64,000 nt of DNA from Ficedula albicollis (lineage: Eukaryota > Chordata > Aves > Passeriformes > Muscicapidae). The notes beneath the pieces are model-generated. The model saw nothing but the letters and a program-made list of their open reading frames with translations, did no database searches and was not told the origin of the DNA. How positions within the stretch are numbered: position 1 is the stretch's first letter; each line of letters opens with the position of its first letter. The DNA is taken from positions 48,296,069 through 48,360,068 of the forward strand of contig NC_021673.1 in NCBI RefSeq assembly GCF_000247815.1. Direction: 5' to 3'. The position numbers and the translations under genes are program-made. Shown one piece after another: positions 50,992 to 63,786 of the stretch.

Positions 50992-52604
50992 GGGACTCAT
51001 GTTTATGCTATCACATAATTACAGCTTTATCATGAAATACAGCTTTAGCCAGGCTAGATCTTTCCACCATTTTAGTGTTGCTTACCTTAGAAAGGCTTTA
51101 GAAAAAGATTGTATTTTGCATTCTCATCTGTATTTTGCATTAGCCATTATCTCAAATCAGCTTTTTATTTCTTCAAATGTTCATCCTTCATTTTATTTTT
51201 ACTTCAATGAAAAAGAATAATTTATTGATGTTTTTCTTTAATTGCATGTGATTGCTGTGTCTCCCCTCAGTCTTTCAATCTTTCTCAGTCACTGAATAGC
51301 TCTGGGAGGTGGTATTATAGCTTGTACAAATTGTGTGTTTAGACTTCAGTAATCCTGAGGAAGTAGGAAATCTCTACCTCAGGGAAAGTTTAGTTTATCT
51401 TCCTCTAAATCCTTCCAAAATCAAACACACATCCTAGTAAATGGATAGAGAAGTTTCATCCAGTGATGAGACTGAACCCAACCACTCATGAAGCAAAGCC
51501 TGAGTAAATGGGTTCCAGGATACTGGAAATGTAGACCAAAGACAAGGGTAACATCCCTAAAATTGCTGCAGTAGCACTTGAATGGCATCTCACCTGGCAG
51601 TGATATCTGCTGTAGATGAAACCTGCCTGAACTCTGGCATGCCAGCTGTGCAGGTCAGCACGCTCCACGGTGACAGCCCACAGCACAGAATGTGACTTCC
51701 TACACAGAAGAGTGTGTCTCCTACATGGACCTTGCTGGTCACTCACTGCCACCCGTCTTGTTCTCACAGCTGTGATTTAGGCAGTCACAAAGGAGTCAGT
51801 GAAACTCATTTACGGGGTCTGCATCCAGGGGTGCAAGTAACGTCCAGAAAGATTCCCTGCAATGGATCTCTGCCACTGACTGTGCAGAAAGAACAGATAG
51901 AGATAACTGAATAAACTGAGCCAGGAAGAGGTTTTGATTCCTTTGCTTTTTACCTTGAAATTGTCTGTCTGGTCACATAACCCTCTGCTGTCGGTTCAGA
52001 TGGCAACAGAGAAGGGCAGCCCACAGTCATGCAGTCACCTTACATAAGAAAGTATGAAAGGCTATCAGACCAGAAATGTGGCTGAACTGTTCATCCTCAA
52101 TTCTATTTCAAAATTGTGTGCTTCCTTCATTCCTGGTTAACAAATATAATCTGACCCACCAAAACAGATCACTGTGATCTGAAACAGTGTCAGAGAATAT
52201 CTTCTGACATTTTGGCCACTTTATCAGAGGAAATTGCCCTGATTTATGAAAGGTAGAGTAATATTTTCATTGTGTATTGTCTGTAATTTCCTGTCACAAA
52301 TTTAAAGAAGAAAGTTCCATAAGGAACTGTAGGCATTTACAGAGGTGGTAGCAACATCAAAAGGTTCTTCACTGTTGTTACTTATTTGTGGAATTTAAAT
52401 AAGAGAGCACAGAACAGATAGTTCTCCATCGTAGTTGCCTGCTTTGCATAGACAGCATTTAAGTCCCTTTAGTCACAGAGTGGAATATTACTTTTATCAC
52501 AAAGGCATTATGTGAAGCACATTGGTAATAAGGGGATGAAAAAAGGTGGGGGAAGGAGGGGAAAGAACAGTGTGAGGCAATAGGGAACAGAGGTCCTGAA
52601 CCTC
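50992..52604. other. Flanking sequence included in duplication, copy B
   Basis: Repeat of 45517-47128. After 52604 the sequence continues into unique DNA (cacctcaatgacagc), which is presumably the true continuation of both copies. Confidence 0.75.
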
Positions 52605-53110
52605 ACCTCAATGACAGCAAAGATGACAGCAACCATGTGCCGTCTCAGAGGGTCTACATGATTTGAAACGATTCAGAAAACACACCTGTACAGAGATAAA
52701 CCAAGCAGCTAAGCTGGTAAACAACAGTGGTATGAAGTGACATCACCAACCACAGACCACTCCAATTTTGTGGTTTTAAACACACTAGACATGTCCTCTT
52801 CTGTTTCAAAAACTCTGACAGCAGGAGTGGGCATTGCATAGGTCACATGTTCATTAAGCACAGCTCCTCATGAAAGCTTTCCAACTGAACTGCTTAGCAC
52901 AGCAGAGCAACATCCTCCAGCTGCTTGTCTTAATGTGCTTTAACATCAGTATTGAAAAGACAACAAAAAAAGGAGCCTCAGAGTGGAAGGACTGTGCAAC
53001 TCTTCATGTAGCAGCAAAAAACAATGAACAAACTCTAGTCCTACATCCAAAGCAAAAGGGCAGCTTGAAGCAGTGATCATTGAGGATCAGGCAGTCTTTT
53101 AAAAATTAAA

Positions 53111-53194
53111 ATGTCTTTCTTGAAATGCTTTCAAGATTTATTGTTGTTATTAATGTCTTTCTTGAAATGCTTTCAAGATTTACTGTTATTATTA
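53111..53194. repeat. Tandem duplication, two units of 42 bp
   Basis: Units at 53111 and 53153 both start atgtctttcttgaaatgc. They match for about 30 bases, with one substitution (ttattg/ttactg). Confidence 0.9.
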
Positions 53195-53913
53195 CTATTA
53201 CTACTCTTTATAACAATTATTATACACATAGCCCAGAGGAAGCTACTTGTAGGATATCAGTTTCTCTCCCTTCCTCTTGGGTTGAAAGTTTCAGTTTATG
53301 TAGCCAGTTCTCAGTGACTGACTTGACCAATACTTTTTTTCTGGAAGTTGGGCCAGGACTGCACAACCTAGAATGAAGGCACACAAAATAGTTCACGGCC
53401 TTGAAAAAGCAATTCCTTCACTTCTTTTGTACTAAACTTTGTTCATTATGTTCTCAGTGATTAAGAATCCAAACAATCCCTCATTTTGTCCAGAGTGCCT
53501 CCTCTGTATGTCAACTCCATCACATCCGTTAATCAGACCAAGTTATACTCCTTTCAAAGGACTGCACCATGACACAATATAACGTTTGTCCAAAGTGCTC
53601 TTAAGATGCAATCCAAGTCCTTGAGAAACTTGGTCAAACCACTAGCCACTATGACCTAAAAAAAGATGTCATGCAGATTTCTAGCAGCCTGAAGAAATTC
53701 TTCAGTAAAGCCCACGTATGGATGTGCTGCTTAGGGTAGTAGCAATGTAGTCCTCCCTAAGAACATATCCAGCTCCTAGTAACTCACCAGTTCGAGACCA
53801 CATAGAAGACAACATGCTCTGATCATTGGCATAAGCCAAGCATTTTGACAAGATCTACTAAAACCAGGTCACTTTTGGAAGACACATCTCAGTTTCAGCT
53901 ATACAATTTTTCT

Positions 53914-53994
53914 CCAGTCTATTCTGTTCAGTTCTATCCTTTTTCCTTGCACCCCAGTCTATTCTGTTCCGTTCTATCCCTTTTCCTTGCACCA
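53914..53994. repeat. Tandem duplication, two units of 40 bp
   Basis: Units at 53914 and 53954 both contain ccagtctattctgttc then ag/cg ttctatcc and ttttccttgcacc. They differ by two small changes. Confidence 0.88.
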
Positions 53995-54058
53995 AAAAGA
54001 AACAGAATAAAACAAAATGGAACACGGGGGGAAAAAAACCAGCAACAAAAAAACCCAG

Positions 54059-54187
54059 AGACATTCCAAATGAAGTCTGTCTTTACTGAAACCATGTTTC
54101 CTTTCGACAGTCCGGCTGCCAGACATTCCAAATGAAGTCTGTCTTTACTGAATGTTTCCTTTACCATGTTTCCTTTCGAAAGTCCGG
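54059..54187. repeat. Tandem duplication, about 62 and 67 bp
   Basis: Units at 54059 and 54121 both start agacattccaaatgaag and end agtccggctgc. The second has a small internal insertion (tgtttcctttac). Confidence 0.9.
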
Positions 54188-54664
54188 CTGCACCTCGACA
54201 TTGCAAATACTTGTGCTTTTCAATTTATTTCAATTGGAACTTTATTGCTTCATTACTTCCTTATGTGTAAGGACAAGCTTACAAAACAAGCAATCAGACA
54301 GGTTTCTTTCTAAATTCAAATATGAATTCAGTTGCACATCAAGAGTTTAAAGGAACGCAGTGAGACAATACATGTTACAAGCTCCTAATTCAACAGCTTT
54401 TTTACAATATCTCTTTATTTCAGGCAAAACCTAATGGATGAAACAAACCTGTAGTTCTCAAAGTAAATAGCCAAAACCTCGTCAGCTTAAAAATTAGTTA
54501 CAGATTCTGTAAGCACCACTTGCTAAGTAAAGTTTCATTGGTTTTAAGCATTGAAGGTAATTCTAAAATTAAAGTTCTGAATAAAGAAGTTGTGGAATGC
54601 AACTTCTTCTGATCATCTTGTTACCATTTAGTCTTGCTCAAAATAATTGTTCCTTCTATTTTTC

Positions 54665-54748
54665 AAGGTCGGGCTGGATAAGGCTTTGAGCAACCTGGAA
54701 TAGTGGGAAGTATCCCTTCTCATGGCAGGGGGTTGCAATTGGATTTTA
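54665..54748 (+). mobile_element. CR1 LINE fragment
   Basis: The sequence ggctggataaggctttgagcaacctgg...tcatggcagggggttgcaattggat follows the CR1 3' region. The typical terminal octamer repeat is missing, so the fragment is internal or decayed. Confidence 0.75.
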
Positions 54749-55907
54749 TGATTAAACCAAATCATTTTATGATTAAATTATGTAGTAACACAAATATAGC
54801 CAAAGTGTACCAAATCAAAGATTCTTTATGCAGCAGCCAGTAGCATGATAAAAGCAGATAAATCCAGCAAAGATATAGAACAAAGAAAATTAAAGTTACG
54901 GAAAACATCTACACCTAGTGCTTTTATACAACTTGTGTTTTGAGTAGAATGGCCTTTGAAATACTCCAGGAATGTAAAAATTTCTACTCAATGCATTTAC
55001 TAAGCTTGACTGTAACTTTAGCTTTTTCAAAAAATTTTTAATAAGCAGTGGAAGATAAACTTCTCCAACTACAGATCCATTACATTTTAACATTCCAAAT
55101 AAAAGCAAGACAGCAATTTATACACCATCATAAAGCTAATTTAGGAAAAAAATAGGAGGCACCGTATTCTGGGCTATTTTCATGCTTTGCTACCTTTCTT
55201 AAGCCAAGAAAAAACCAGGACTTTCAGAAATAGTTGAACTCTAAAAGTCAATACTTCAGAAGAGGCTAGGATTTTTTTTGCAGAGCTCAGGCAGATACCT
55301 ACACCAAAACACTAACTGCCTGCAAATAATGTTTGTTAACAGTGTCTCAGGGGGGACTTGTAGTCAGAGAAGCTGAGCAACCGGTTGCTCAGTAACACGA
55401 AGATGATACTGTTCAGGTGCTTGAACACAGGGATTATTAGTAATGGAAGTATGAATTTGAAAATAAGCTTGGTCAAGTCTAAAGAACGAACCAGAGTGAT
55501 TGTCTCCTTTCAGGTAAACATTTAAAGGAGAGAGGTTTTCCTGTTGCAGGCTCAGTATCACCTTTAAATGAAATCTAGTCAGTGTTTTCATATTCGTCAG
55601 GCTAAAAAGTGGACGTCATCCTTCCTACTAAATAGGCAAAAGAAATGCCGCTTGCACTCAAGACTCAATTTAAACATTAATAACCTTGACAGGGTGGAAG
55701 ACTGGCCACAGGGATGCTCTCTGAGTCCTCATCCAGATATGAAATCGATATTATTCGTTCACTCTGTGTTTTCTATCCATATCTCATGATCTATTGGAAA
55801 TAAGTGTTCTATATATGCTGTAACAGGAAGCAATAAAGTTGTTGAACTATTCTATGATGAACTCAAACAACTGATGCTTTCAGACATTATATGAATTATA
55901 CATAATG

Positions 55908-55912
55908 GAGAA
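55908..55912. repeat. Target-site duplication GAGAA, left copy
   Basis: GAGAA abuts the LTR start at 55913 and recurs at 56570-56574 directly after the LTR end. Confidence 0.75.
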
Positions 55913-56569
55913 TGTCTTGGTTTGAAAGACAGGTGTTTGCTAAGAAGGGCAGGAGCCTCTCTTGAAATGGAAAATGTAACCTTCCTCCCTCTAAATTATT
56001 ATAATTTTGAAATTTAGAGCTCTCAGGCAAAGATATGGGAATAGGAATAACAGTTCTTTACTAGGAAAATTAAAATAGAAATGCAATATTACAAAGAACA
56101 AGCCCAAAACACTGACAGAGTCAGAATACAGCCTGACACCCTGTCAGTCAGGGTGTTGGTAGCAGTCTGATTAAACGGTGGCTGCAGTCCTGCTGGAGTG
56201 AGAGATGTGATTCAGTTGAAGCAGTGGTCCTGTAGAAGGGTGCAGTTTTCCTCCAAAGGCCCAGTGATGATGTAGAAGGGTCTGGTTTTCCTCTGGAATC
56301 CAGTGGAAAAAGGTTGCCCTTAAGTTTCCAAATCTCAGATTTCATCTGGGTAGGAAATGCTTGGCTCCTCCCTCTGGGTGGAGCATTTTACAATGGGATT
56401 ATGTAATTTTATCAGTCATGCAGTGGGACTCAGTGGCCTATTAACAGAAGATATTTCCTTGGAGGAAGGATGGGTTGTGGAAAAGATAAAGATCACTGCC
56501 CCACCGGGTTTCAACAGATAGTGATAGAATACATACTTTTGGTTACATCCTGCTTTGCAAGTCAAGACA
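55913..56569 (-). mobile_element. Solo ERVL-like LTR with 5-bp target-site duplication
   Basis: TGTCTTGGTTTGAAAGACAGG at 55913 to ...gcaagtcaagaca at 56569, 657 bp, flanked by GAGAA on both sides (55908-55912, 56570-56574). Its first 150 bases are related to the LTRs at 34632, 44789 and 50264. There is no internal sequence. By analogy with the proviral copies its sense is the - strand. The direct repeat supports a clean solo LTR formed by LTR-LTR recombination. Confidence 0.85.
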
Positions 56570-56574
56570 GAGAA
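56570..56574. repeat. Target-site duplication GAGAA, right copy
   Basis: GAGAA follows ...aagaca at 56569 and matches 55908-55912. Confidence 0.75.
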
Positions 56575-57259
56575 TTACAGCATGAAATCAAGAACAAGCT
56601 AGTGTGCTGAGGAGATTCTGCCTAATCCTGTAAATCCTTCCATTACTCTGTTCCAACCTAAAAGGTCATCTTAAAGCTCCACTACAAAGAGTTCATCACA
56701 ACACTCGACTTTGATTTTGCACTGAAATAAAAGTGCTTATATTGCACAGTTACAACTGAGAACTTACTGTAGCACTGAAAAGTTTCACTACCCAAGCAAA
56801 TTCTGCACAGCTGACCAGCTCTCATGTTTAGAATTTCTGCATGCCATGCAGAAAAACAATGCTTATTTCTGACAACCCTGTGTTTGTAATCTTCCTTACA
56901 TATCTGCTTTTGCTAAAGGAGTTTTCTTCGCTTGGAGTGAGTCCTGTGCTTTGGAACTCCATGTCTTAATCATAAAAATTCAAGAGATTGATACAAGTTC
57001 ACTGTTTCAACTGAACTGCAAAAAAAGGCAAAAGAGCATTTTTTAAAATGGTGTATGAATAGAATGAAGTGCAGGGCAGTACTGAATCGGATTTAGCACC
57101 TTCATTTCACAAAGGTGCTTCATTTGGATTCCATACTGAACCTTAAGCTTGCACAATTATCAGAAGTTTCATACCAAATCATAATTGTGCCCATTGTACT
57201 GAAGAAATTGAATGCAAAGCAAGCAGTATTTCAGATTCCAACAGACAAATCAGGCAGAT
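56575..57259. other. Intergenic sequence between two LTRs
   Basis: AT-rich unique-looking sequence. No gene or repeat was recognised. Confidence 0.55.
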
Positions 57260-57740
57260 TGTCATAGTTTAACCTAAGCGAGCAGCCAAGCCCCACACAA
57301 GCACTTGCTCACTCCTCTACCTGCAGGATTGGGGAGAGAATCAGGACAGCAAAAGCCAGAAAACTCGTGGGTGAGATACAGACATTTTAAGAGAGAAAGC
57401 AAAAGCTGAACACACAAGCAAAAAAACCAAGGAATTAATTTAGTGCTTCCCATGGGCAGGCAAGTGCTCAGCCATCTCTGGGAGACCAGGACCCCATCAT
57501 TCACAGAAGTGACTTGGGAATATAAACACCATCACTCCAAACATCCCTCCCTTCCACCTCCCTCTCCCCACTTTGTTATACACTGAGCATGATCCCACAG
57601 TCAGGAATGTCCCTAAGGTCAGTTTGGGACACCGGTCCTGGCTGTGTCTCCTCCCAACCTCCCATGCACCCTCAACTTCCTGGCCAGTGGCAGTACACCT
57701 TGGTTCTGCCAAAACACAGCCCATAGCCAAAACCAGTACA
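57260..57740 (-). mobile_element. Solo ERV LTR, inverted
   Basis: TGTCATAGTTTAACC at 57260, then gccacttgctcactcc-like and aaaactcgtgggtgagata landmarks, and an end gccaaaaccagtaca at 57740. This is the same broad avian LTR type as 11638-12311, in the same inverted orientation. The ends are not supported by a clear target-site duplication. Confidence 0.7.
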
Positions 57741-59955
57741 ACGATCCAATATTGCTAAAATATAATGGAAACTGTCTTCAAGTATGGAAGTATTCTGGTC
57801 TCGTGCCTAAATTACTTCAAGGCCTGAATGTATTTAAAGCTGAACTTACTTGTGTTACACATTTATCAATTAAGATTTTGCAAAGAGAGAAGCAATTTCA
57901 ATGAGTGCTAAGAAGCCTACAATTTGTGTTTTCTGGTTGTTGCAGTGATAAGCATAATGTTAACATGGTGCTTCTATGTGTTAAATGTGTTATTTAAACA
58001 AAAATTCTTTCCTTTGTAACTGAGAACTAATTACTGAGATGACAAGGAATTTGTAAGATAAGACACCTGACAAGAGTTCACATTTTCTTCCTCACAATGA
58101 TATGTTGCATTTTTTACTCAGTATTTTTTCATTACTAAATTTTATCACATTAGTATCAAACAGATGAAAATAATTCTTTGGGTTTCAGAGCAGGTCAAAA
58201 AAAGAGACAGCATAATATCCCTGGAGATGGAAATTTGCAGTGTCTGGCCATGTACTGAGGAACAGTCACCTCGTCAACAACTGATGAACATTTTTACTAA
58301 AGCACATCTTTGAACCTTAATTTTCAAATGTTTCTTCATTCCACCAGTCTTTTTGCATATTCCTGCACTGATATTTTGAATAAAAATGAAGCCAGAAAGA
58401 GGTGTATGAGTTTGCTTTAATCATCTGCAGCCCTTCTGGTGCATTTTTTTAGTTGAAAGTTCAGCTTCAATTATATCTGCTGTGGTAATTCTGTTAAACT
58501 TCAGTTTAATAGACATAAGGGAAGCGTAACACCTACCAGAAACAAGAGAACAATTTCCATCTTTCTCTTTTTTATTTAACCACATAAGTACATGTCAACA
58601 GTTGGCATAAACTTCATAAAAATACAGTACCTTTTTGTGCCGAAACACTAGTCAATGTTTATATAAAGACGTGTTTCCTGCTTAACATTAACATTTTAAA
58701 AAGTGACTTCCCAAAAGCCCTTTTTTGTGTTTCCTTATAGAAATTTTTCCAAAATCTATTCTGTAAAAGTTAAAAAGCTAATGCATTTTCAGCCATTCTC
58801 CCTCACCCTCTCAATAAAACAGATTATAAAAAAATAAGATGTTTTAGAATACTGATCAGTTGTTACACTACTACTTTATCACAGGTTCCCATTTAATTGA
58901 CACTGTTACAGGCGTGATGGATGGTGTCCCTATAACATCCAGGATCACCAGATGCTATTAGGGCTAAAAAGACCAGTCATACCAATAGACTGATGTGAAC
59001 AAAAAAGCTGAGTTGAAACAAATCCAAACCATTAATGATACATGGTGAAACATCAGACCTTAGAAGTCTTATGATACCGAAGAATCACAGGAAGCTGTCA
59101 TAGCTCCCAATGGCAATAAACATACAAAAATTCTACCAAGTCAGTTAAATGACTAAAGGGTATCCGCGCACTGGGTATCTCGGAAGGTGAGTTCTCTATT
59201 ATCTAATTATAATACTGGTGTGACATCAAGATGACAGTCTAATAATGCTGCAGCAATTATACCCACACAACTGACTACACCCATAGCACAACTGGGATAA
59301 ATTTAATTTTTCTTTAATGCTGATGAAGAAGTCCAGGCAGGATCTAATAGATGGGGAAAGGAAAAAGGGCATTAAATTTTGAAAGTAATTTCCTATCAAG
59401 TTAGGCGCTGAAGGTCTAGTTAAGGCAGTGAAGGATTTGTTTGAGTATCTTTCTAAGGCTATGACAGATTTTTCCTGAATAAAGCATTTTCCCTTAAAAA
59501 TTTCATGTATATTATGCCAGTTTATTCCCAAAGCATAAGAAAATGCTAAAAACCCTTGGACACTTAGAAGCTAAATATTGCTTACTGCAAATATTACCCT
59601 TATTAATCTTCTTTTTTAATATCAATAGGATTCCAATAACATGCACCAAAAAATGAAGTTTCAGGTCCACCTATGAACTTTTCCATAGCTACTTTTAGCT
59701 CTTTTTGGATCAGTGTTACAGAAAATGTGCAAATTTATAACCATTTGCATAGCAAATCTCAAGGGACTGACCCTGAAATAGAAATCCAACTGCTAGGTTT
59801 AAGATATTTCTACAATCAGAATTCACTTAAAATGGTAAAAAATAAAATACACATTTTTCCATTTTAAGTCTAGTAAAAAAAGTATTCCGATTTAGAATTC
59901 TTACAGTTACTAGTTTAAAGATTTGAAAAACTGAATGCTTCATTGCATTGAAATA
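57741..59955. other. Intergenic sequence and probable DPY19L1 3' UTR
   Basis: AT-rich sequence left of the DPY19L1 stop codon. The right part (about 58.55-59.95 kb) is probably the 3' untranslated region if the signal at 58571 is used. No other gene was recognised. Confidence 0.5.
58571..58576 (-). terminator. DPY19L1: Candidate DPY19L1 polyadenylation signal
   Basis: TTTATT on the + strand is AATAAA on the - strand, about 1.4 kb downstream of the DPY19L1 stop. It is followed on the - strand by a T/GT-rich stretch (ttgttctcttgtttctgg), as expected downstream of a cleavage site. Confidence 0.4.
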
Positions 59956-60112
59956 TTATTCCTTCGGAATCTTCAAGACTCTGTAATTGCTATTTTCAAA
60001 TACTGTGATGAAATATGGCCTGGAATCCTTGCTCATAAGGGTACATAAAGGAATTTTTCCTCTATTAGCAGGATCTTCAACATCCCAAATTTCAGGCATA
60101 CTGCAGCCAGGC
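59956..60112 (-). CDS. DPY19L1: DPY19L1 last coding exon
   Basis: The acceptor is tattttgtag on the - strand, just before 60112. The first base completes a lysine codon, then 51 codons follow from [14 protein letters not shown] to [10 protein letters not shown] and a stop at 59956-59958. Confidence 0.95.
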
Positions 60113-63100
60113 CTACAAAATAGGAATATGAAAAGAGAAATGAAGAAATGCCATAAAAAAGCTATGAAGCTTGCTTCATAGCGCCCCATGAATACTTGAT
60201 TGTGCCACCTGTATTTTTTAAGTTTGTCTTTATACTAGAAAAATGAACAGATTACAAAATCAATAAATATAGTAGTAATTTAGAAATAGTATTGAGAATG
60301 TGTAAAATGCATCTGGCTTTTGTGGTTATGTAATTAATAAAGAATTAATTTGGAGGAGGAAGCACATAAAACAATGCAAATTATGTAACACATTATACAT
60401 TACTAGGGAACCTTAAATCTTCTGATAAAATGGACAGTGATATACATATTGCTAACATTTCTAAAGAAAATTCAGGGAATAAAACACCTTTTAAAAGTAG
60501 TAACTCCTTGCTTTTTATAAAAGATCATAGCCAACATCAATTCCCTGTACAGCTGCCTTTCAAAATTATTATAACTGAGAATTTTCTAATTTCATCAAAG
60601 AAAATAGCAAAGAAATTGAACAGATATATTTAATTTTATTATAAATGAAAAGAAAATAAAAACAAAAATCCAAACTAATTGTGTTTTGGAGGCCAGAAAG
60701 AGAAACCAAGGGAGGAGGAGGGGGGAAAAAAAGCATAGCTCTTTCCAAAAGACATCTTAAATGTGACAAAATTTTTAGTGACTATTAGTGGTCACAGATT
60801 TGGTCCTCCAATTATCCTTTAATTTGCACCTTTTATTCATACTAGGCTTTCATTATACACACATCTGTTCTTGCCATCAGAGGATAATTACTTCTTTCCT
60901 TTGTAATGACTTTTTTCTTTCTTTCCTTCACTATTTTACAGTGAAGTTTAAAAACGCATACCACACAGCTTTCCAAGTTCACACAAAGAACACAAGGTTG
61001 CTAATGATGGTAAAGTCAATTATACTGATTACTATCTACAGATGCTGGACAAAAATTTATTTTGAATACTTTTAATAAATAAAGCACAAATTAACATTCC
61101 AAAACTTGATATGAATCTTAGACTACATATTTGAGGGATGTATCATTCTTGTGAGAAAGAGGGAGATTACTTACTTTTTTCTGCTTACACACAATGACTC
61201 TTCAAGGATGTAGTAATTCACTCCTAGTTTTATCAAATCTCTTTTTACTTGGCTTGCAGGTTTTCGACTGTACATGGAATACACTACTTTAGTTCTGGCC
61301 CTTCAAAAATAAAAATCTAAGGGTTAGCTGCAATAGAGCATGAAAATGTAAGCTTTAACCTTAGACTACAGAGAAAGGCTTTTTTATTTGACAAATATTT
61401 GCTAAAGCAAAGTTTACATTAATAGTGCCATTTGCTTAAGTATGATTACATCTTCACGAATATAGTACTTCCAAGAACAAGCCAGAGAGCCATTTCGTTT
61501 TTCTGTAGCAGGAGACAACTTTGTAACCAGATCCATGGTTACTGTGAACTGAAAGTGTAAAGATGTCAAAGCAATGCATTCACCATGTAATACTGAAGGC
61601 CAGAAATGACCTTCCTTGGACTGGGGTGACCAGGAGGAAGCAATCCTCAGCCAAATCTCTCCAGATCCCTGTCACTGTATGTCACTATGGTTACACTGCC
61701 CTTGCTGGGACATTTTGAAATGCACAGCACAAGACCTGGAGTCCTCCTATAGTAATGAAGCAAATTCAGCCCTTGGACACCATGATCCTGTTTCAGAACT
61801 AGATGACCTTTAAGGTCCCTCCAAACCAGGCCAGTCCATATCACATCCAGGAACATCCTCCTCTGACTGTGCAAAGCATGATGCTGTTAAAGCCCATTCA
61901 TTTTCTGATACTTAATATGGGTTCTGCCTGTACCTTTTTTTTCCCAAACATGCCCTGGTCCTGCAATTTTGTAACTAGGACAAAATATTTCAACTGAAAG
62001 GGACCTACAGTGATCATCCAAGTCCCACTGTCTGATCAATTCAAGGCTGACCAAAAGTTAAAAGCCAGTTAAGGCCAGGCAGAGAACTAAGGACATAAGG
62101 CATGTAAAATGAATCCCTGTCCTTTCTCTTTTATCCCTCTCTATCTTACTTCTTTCTTGTTGTGGATTTCTTCTAAGCAGTTTCACCAAATTAACAAAAA
62201 CAGGATGCTACACTATTAAATTTAGTAAAAGAAATTCATGACCTTTTCAGATAAATCAATTTCAATTTAGGCAAATATCCTGATTTTGGAAACAAGAGTA
62301 CCAATCTTAGTGACTCCACTACAAAATTTCAGCTTCAATAATTAACCAATTATCACAAAAAATGGCAGCCAATCACAGAAAGCTAAAATAAATAAACACC
62401 CTGGCTATCCTAGGGAAAAAAAAAAAATATTTGTCTACAAAGTCAGGAGTAACCAGAATGAAGAAAGGATCTAATTGTACAGATGAAATCCAATTCCTTA
62501 ACTTAATTCTGATTTTCTTGTATGTAAGTTTCAAGACATATCTGTCCCTAGAATGTATCCTTTCTGATGAACACAAACCCTGAAGAAATAATGCATGTGA
62601 TTTCAATCTGACTGAAATAACAAATCCAGTTCTGTGAGGTTTTAACAAATTTTACAATATAACATGATGCCATTCCTACTGTGTATTACAAACATTACGA
62701 GAATCAATAGCAGATGCAAATGAAACCTCAACTACAAAATTTACCTTAAACCTGCATCTTCATAGTGAGGATGATTTACAATAGGACGAAGTGTAGACAA
62801 TTTAACACTTGCCATTGTAGGCATTGCTCCTGCAAAAACTGCATCTGAAATACACAATCAAAGGCATTTTTGAAACAAGAAATCAAACAGATGGAGAAGC
62901 AATTCAAATATCTGAACAGTAATCCTGTAGAAAAACCAAGAAGAGGGTAGGGTACTCCTTTTTAAAAGACCATACGCGACATCAACAGGAAATGCACAAA
63001 ATCAGTTTTCGTTTGGGGTTTTTTTAACCTTGAATATAAGCCATTAGATAACTAAGCATCAAAGAATGGAGATTTAATGCCCCTTGTTTTTCTTGAATTG

Positions 63101-63786
63101 GTAGAATAACATACTCATTATAACAACACACTTTTATTTGTCATTTTCATCAGTGTTAAATGAGCAATAAAATCTCAGTCCACTTTGGCTTGAACATATT
63201 TTCCTTCTAGAAAGGCAACTACTTTGTTTCCAACCAGTTTTCTGACAGATTTTAGGAAAAGGAGGGGTGCAACCACAACACACATAGTCATTTTTAATTC
63301 TCTTCTAGCAAAATGCTGATCACATACCCACATACAGGACCAGTGTCATTTAAGAAAAATCTGTTTTAACTGGACTTTGGCAAAGATGTTTTTGTTGAAA
63401 ATAATACACCGGGGTTAGAACCTCCAGATCAGTACCCTGGAGTCTAACAGAGTTAGCTTTTGCTGCTTTTTTCATTGGAGATACCTTTTATGTGGACAAG
63501 TAGACATGCCAGAGCCATAGACAGTAGCAACACCTCTGCAGTCATTTGTCACAGGTTCTGTGGTTCAACCTCACAGTCAATGGGGACATCCTACATTATT
63601 AAATAGTTTACCTTGTCTGGTATTGACTTTTATCCACTCTAAAAGTTCTTCCTGTGGCAAATTGCTAAATTCTCCCATGATGTTCCACTGAGTTCGAAGG
63701 TTTGCAGATCCCTCTATTGTCATCAATGCTAAAATAGCAAAGACCAATGTTTTGGGCTGGATTTTATAGAAGAGCCATCCAAACAA
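59956..63786 (-). CDS. DPY19L1: Dpy-19-like 1, C-mannosyltransferase, 3' end (last four coding exons)
   Basis: DPY19 proteins are multi-pass ER enzymes that transfer mannose from dolichol-phosphate-mannose to the first tryptophan of WxxW motifs, as in thrombospondin repeats. Four - strand exons (63612-63786, 62745-62844, 61175-61300, 59956-60112) join in frame (phases 1, 2, 2) into 185 codons plus stop. Visible in order: a last membrane segment ([13 protein letters not shown]), [36 protein letters not shown] with [14 protein letters not shown], the segment [13 protein letters not shown] and [12 protein letters not shown], then [16 protein letters not shown], and the end YRVLKIPKE. These are the C-terminal luminal domain signatures of the family. 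The human protein is about 675 aa, so the larger N-terminal part lies beyond the window. All splice sites are GT/AG and all exons are open. I chose DPY19L1 over its paralogues because it neighbours NPSR1, convergently, in human. Confidence 0.95.
60113..61174. other. DPY19L1 last intron
   Basis: AT-rich intron with canonical GT (61174) and AG (60113-60114) on the - strand. No repeat was recognised. Confidence 0.8.
61175..61300 (-). CDS. DPY19L1: DPY19L1 penultimate coding exon
   Basis: On the - strand the exon begins after ...tttgaag and ends before gtaagt (61174). It encodes [34 protein letters not shown] and LCVSRK, with split codons at both ends that join in frame to the neighbouring exons. 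Confidence 0.93.
61797..61835 (+). mobile_element. CR1 LINE 3' remnant
   Basis: The words aactagatgacctttaagg and tccctccaaaccaggcca match the last part of CR1 3' ends. Sequence upstream (to about 61600) may belong to the same copy but is too diverged for me to place. Confidence 0.5.
61979..62090 (-). mobile_element. CR1-like LINE remnant, inverted
   Basis: The words caactgaaagggacctacag, tgatcatccaagtcccactg and ctgaccaaaagttaaa match a CR1-type 3' end read in reverse, as commonly found in avian introns. Confidence 0.55.
62745..62844 (-). CDS. DPY19L1: DPY19L1 coding exon
   Basis: The acceptor is gtatttcag and the donor gtaaat on the - strand. It encodes (D)[19 protein letters not shown], then [13 protein letters not shown] and the first two bases of an arginine codon. 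Confidence 0.93.
62845..63611. other. DPY19L1 intron
   Basis: AT-rich intron with canonical splice sites at both ends. Nothing else was recognised. Confidence 0.75.
63612..63786 (-). CDS. DPY19L1: DPY19L1 coding exon with the last membrane segment
   Basis: The acceptor is tgcatttcag before 63786 and the donor gtaaac at 63611-63606 on the - strand. It starts in phase 0 with [20 protein letters not shown] and ends [16 protein letters not shown] followed by VNTRQ plus one base. Confidence 0.94.

Larger units (their letters stand above)
52605..55912. other. Intergenic sequence right of the duplication
   Basis: No gene was recognised. It contains short tandem duplications (53111-53194, 53914-53994, 54059-54187), a CR1 fragment (54665-54748) and a short TTA-rich microsatellite near 53180-53220. 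Confidence 0.55.
61301..62744. other. DPY19L1 intron with CR1 remnants
   Basis: Intron between the 62745 and 61175 exons. It contains two short CR1-like remnants, annotated separately, and is otherwise AT-rich. Confidence 0.8.

Noticed and set aside
57255..57745. Target-site duplication around the 57260-57740 LTR
   Set aside because: Left flank cagat and right flank acgat do not match well enough to claim a duplication.
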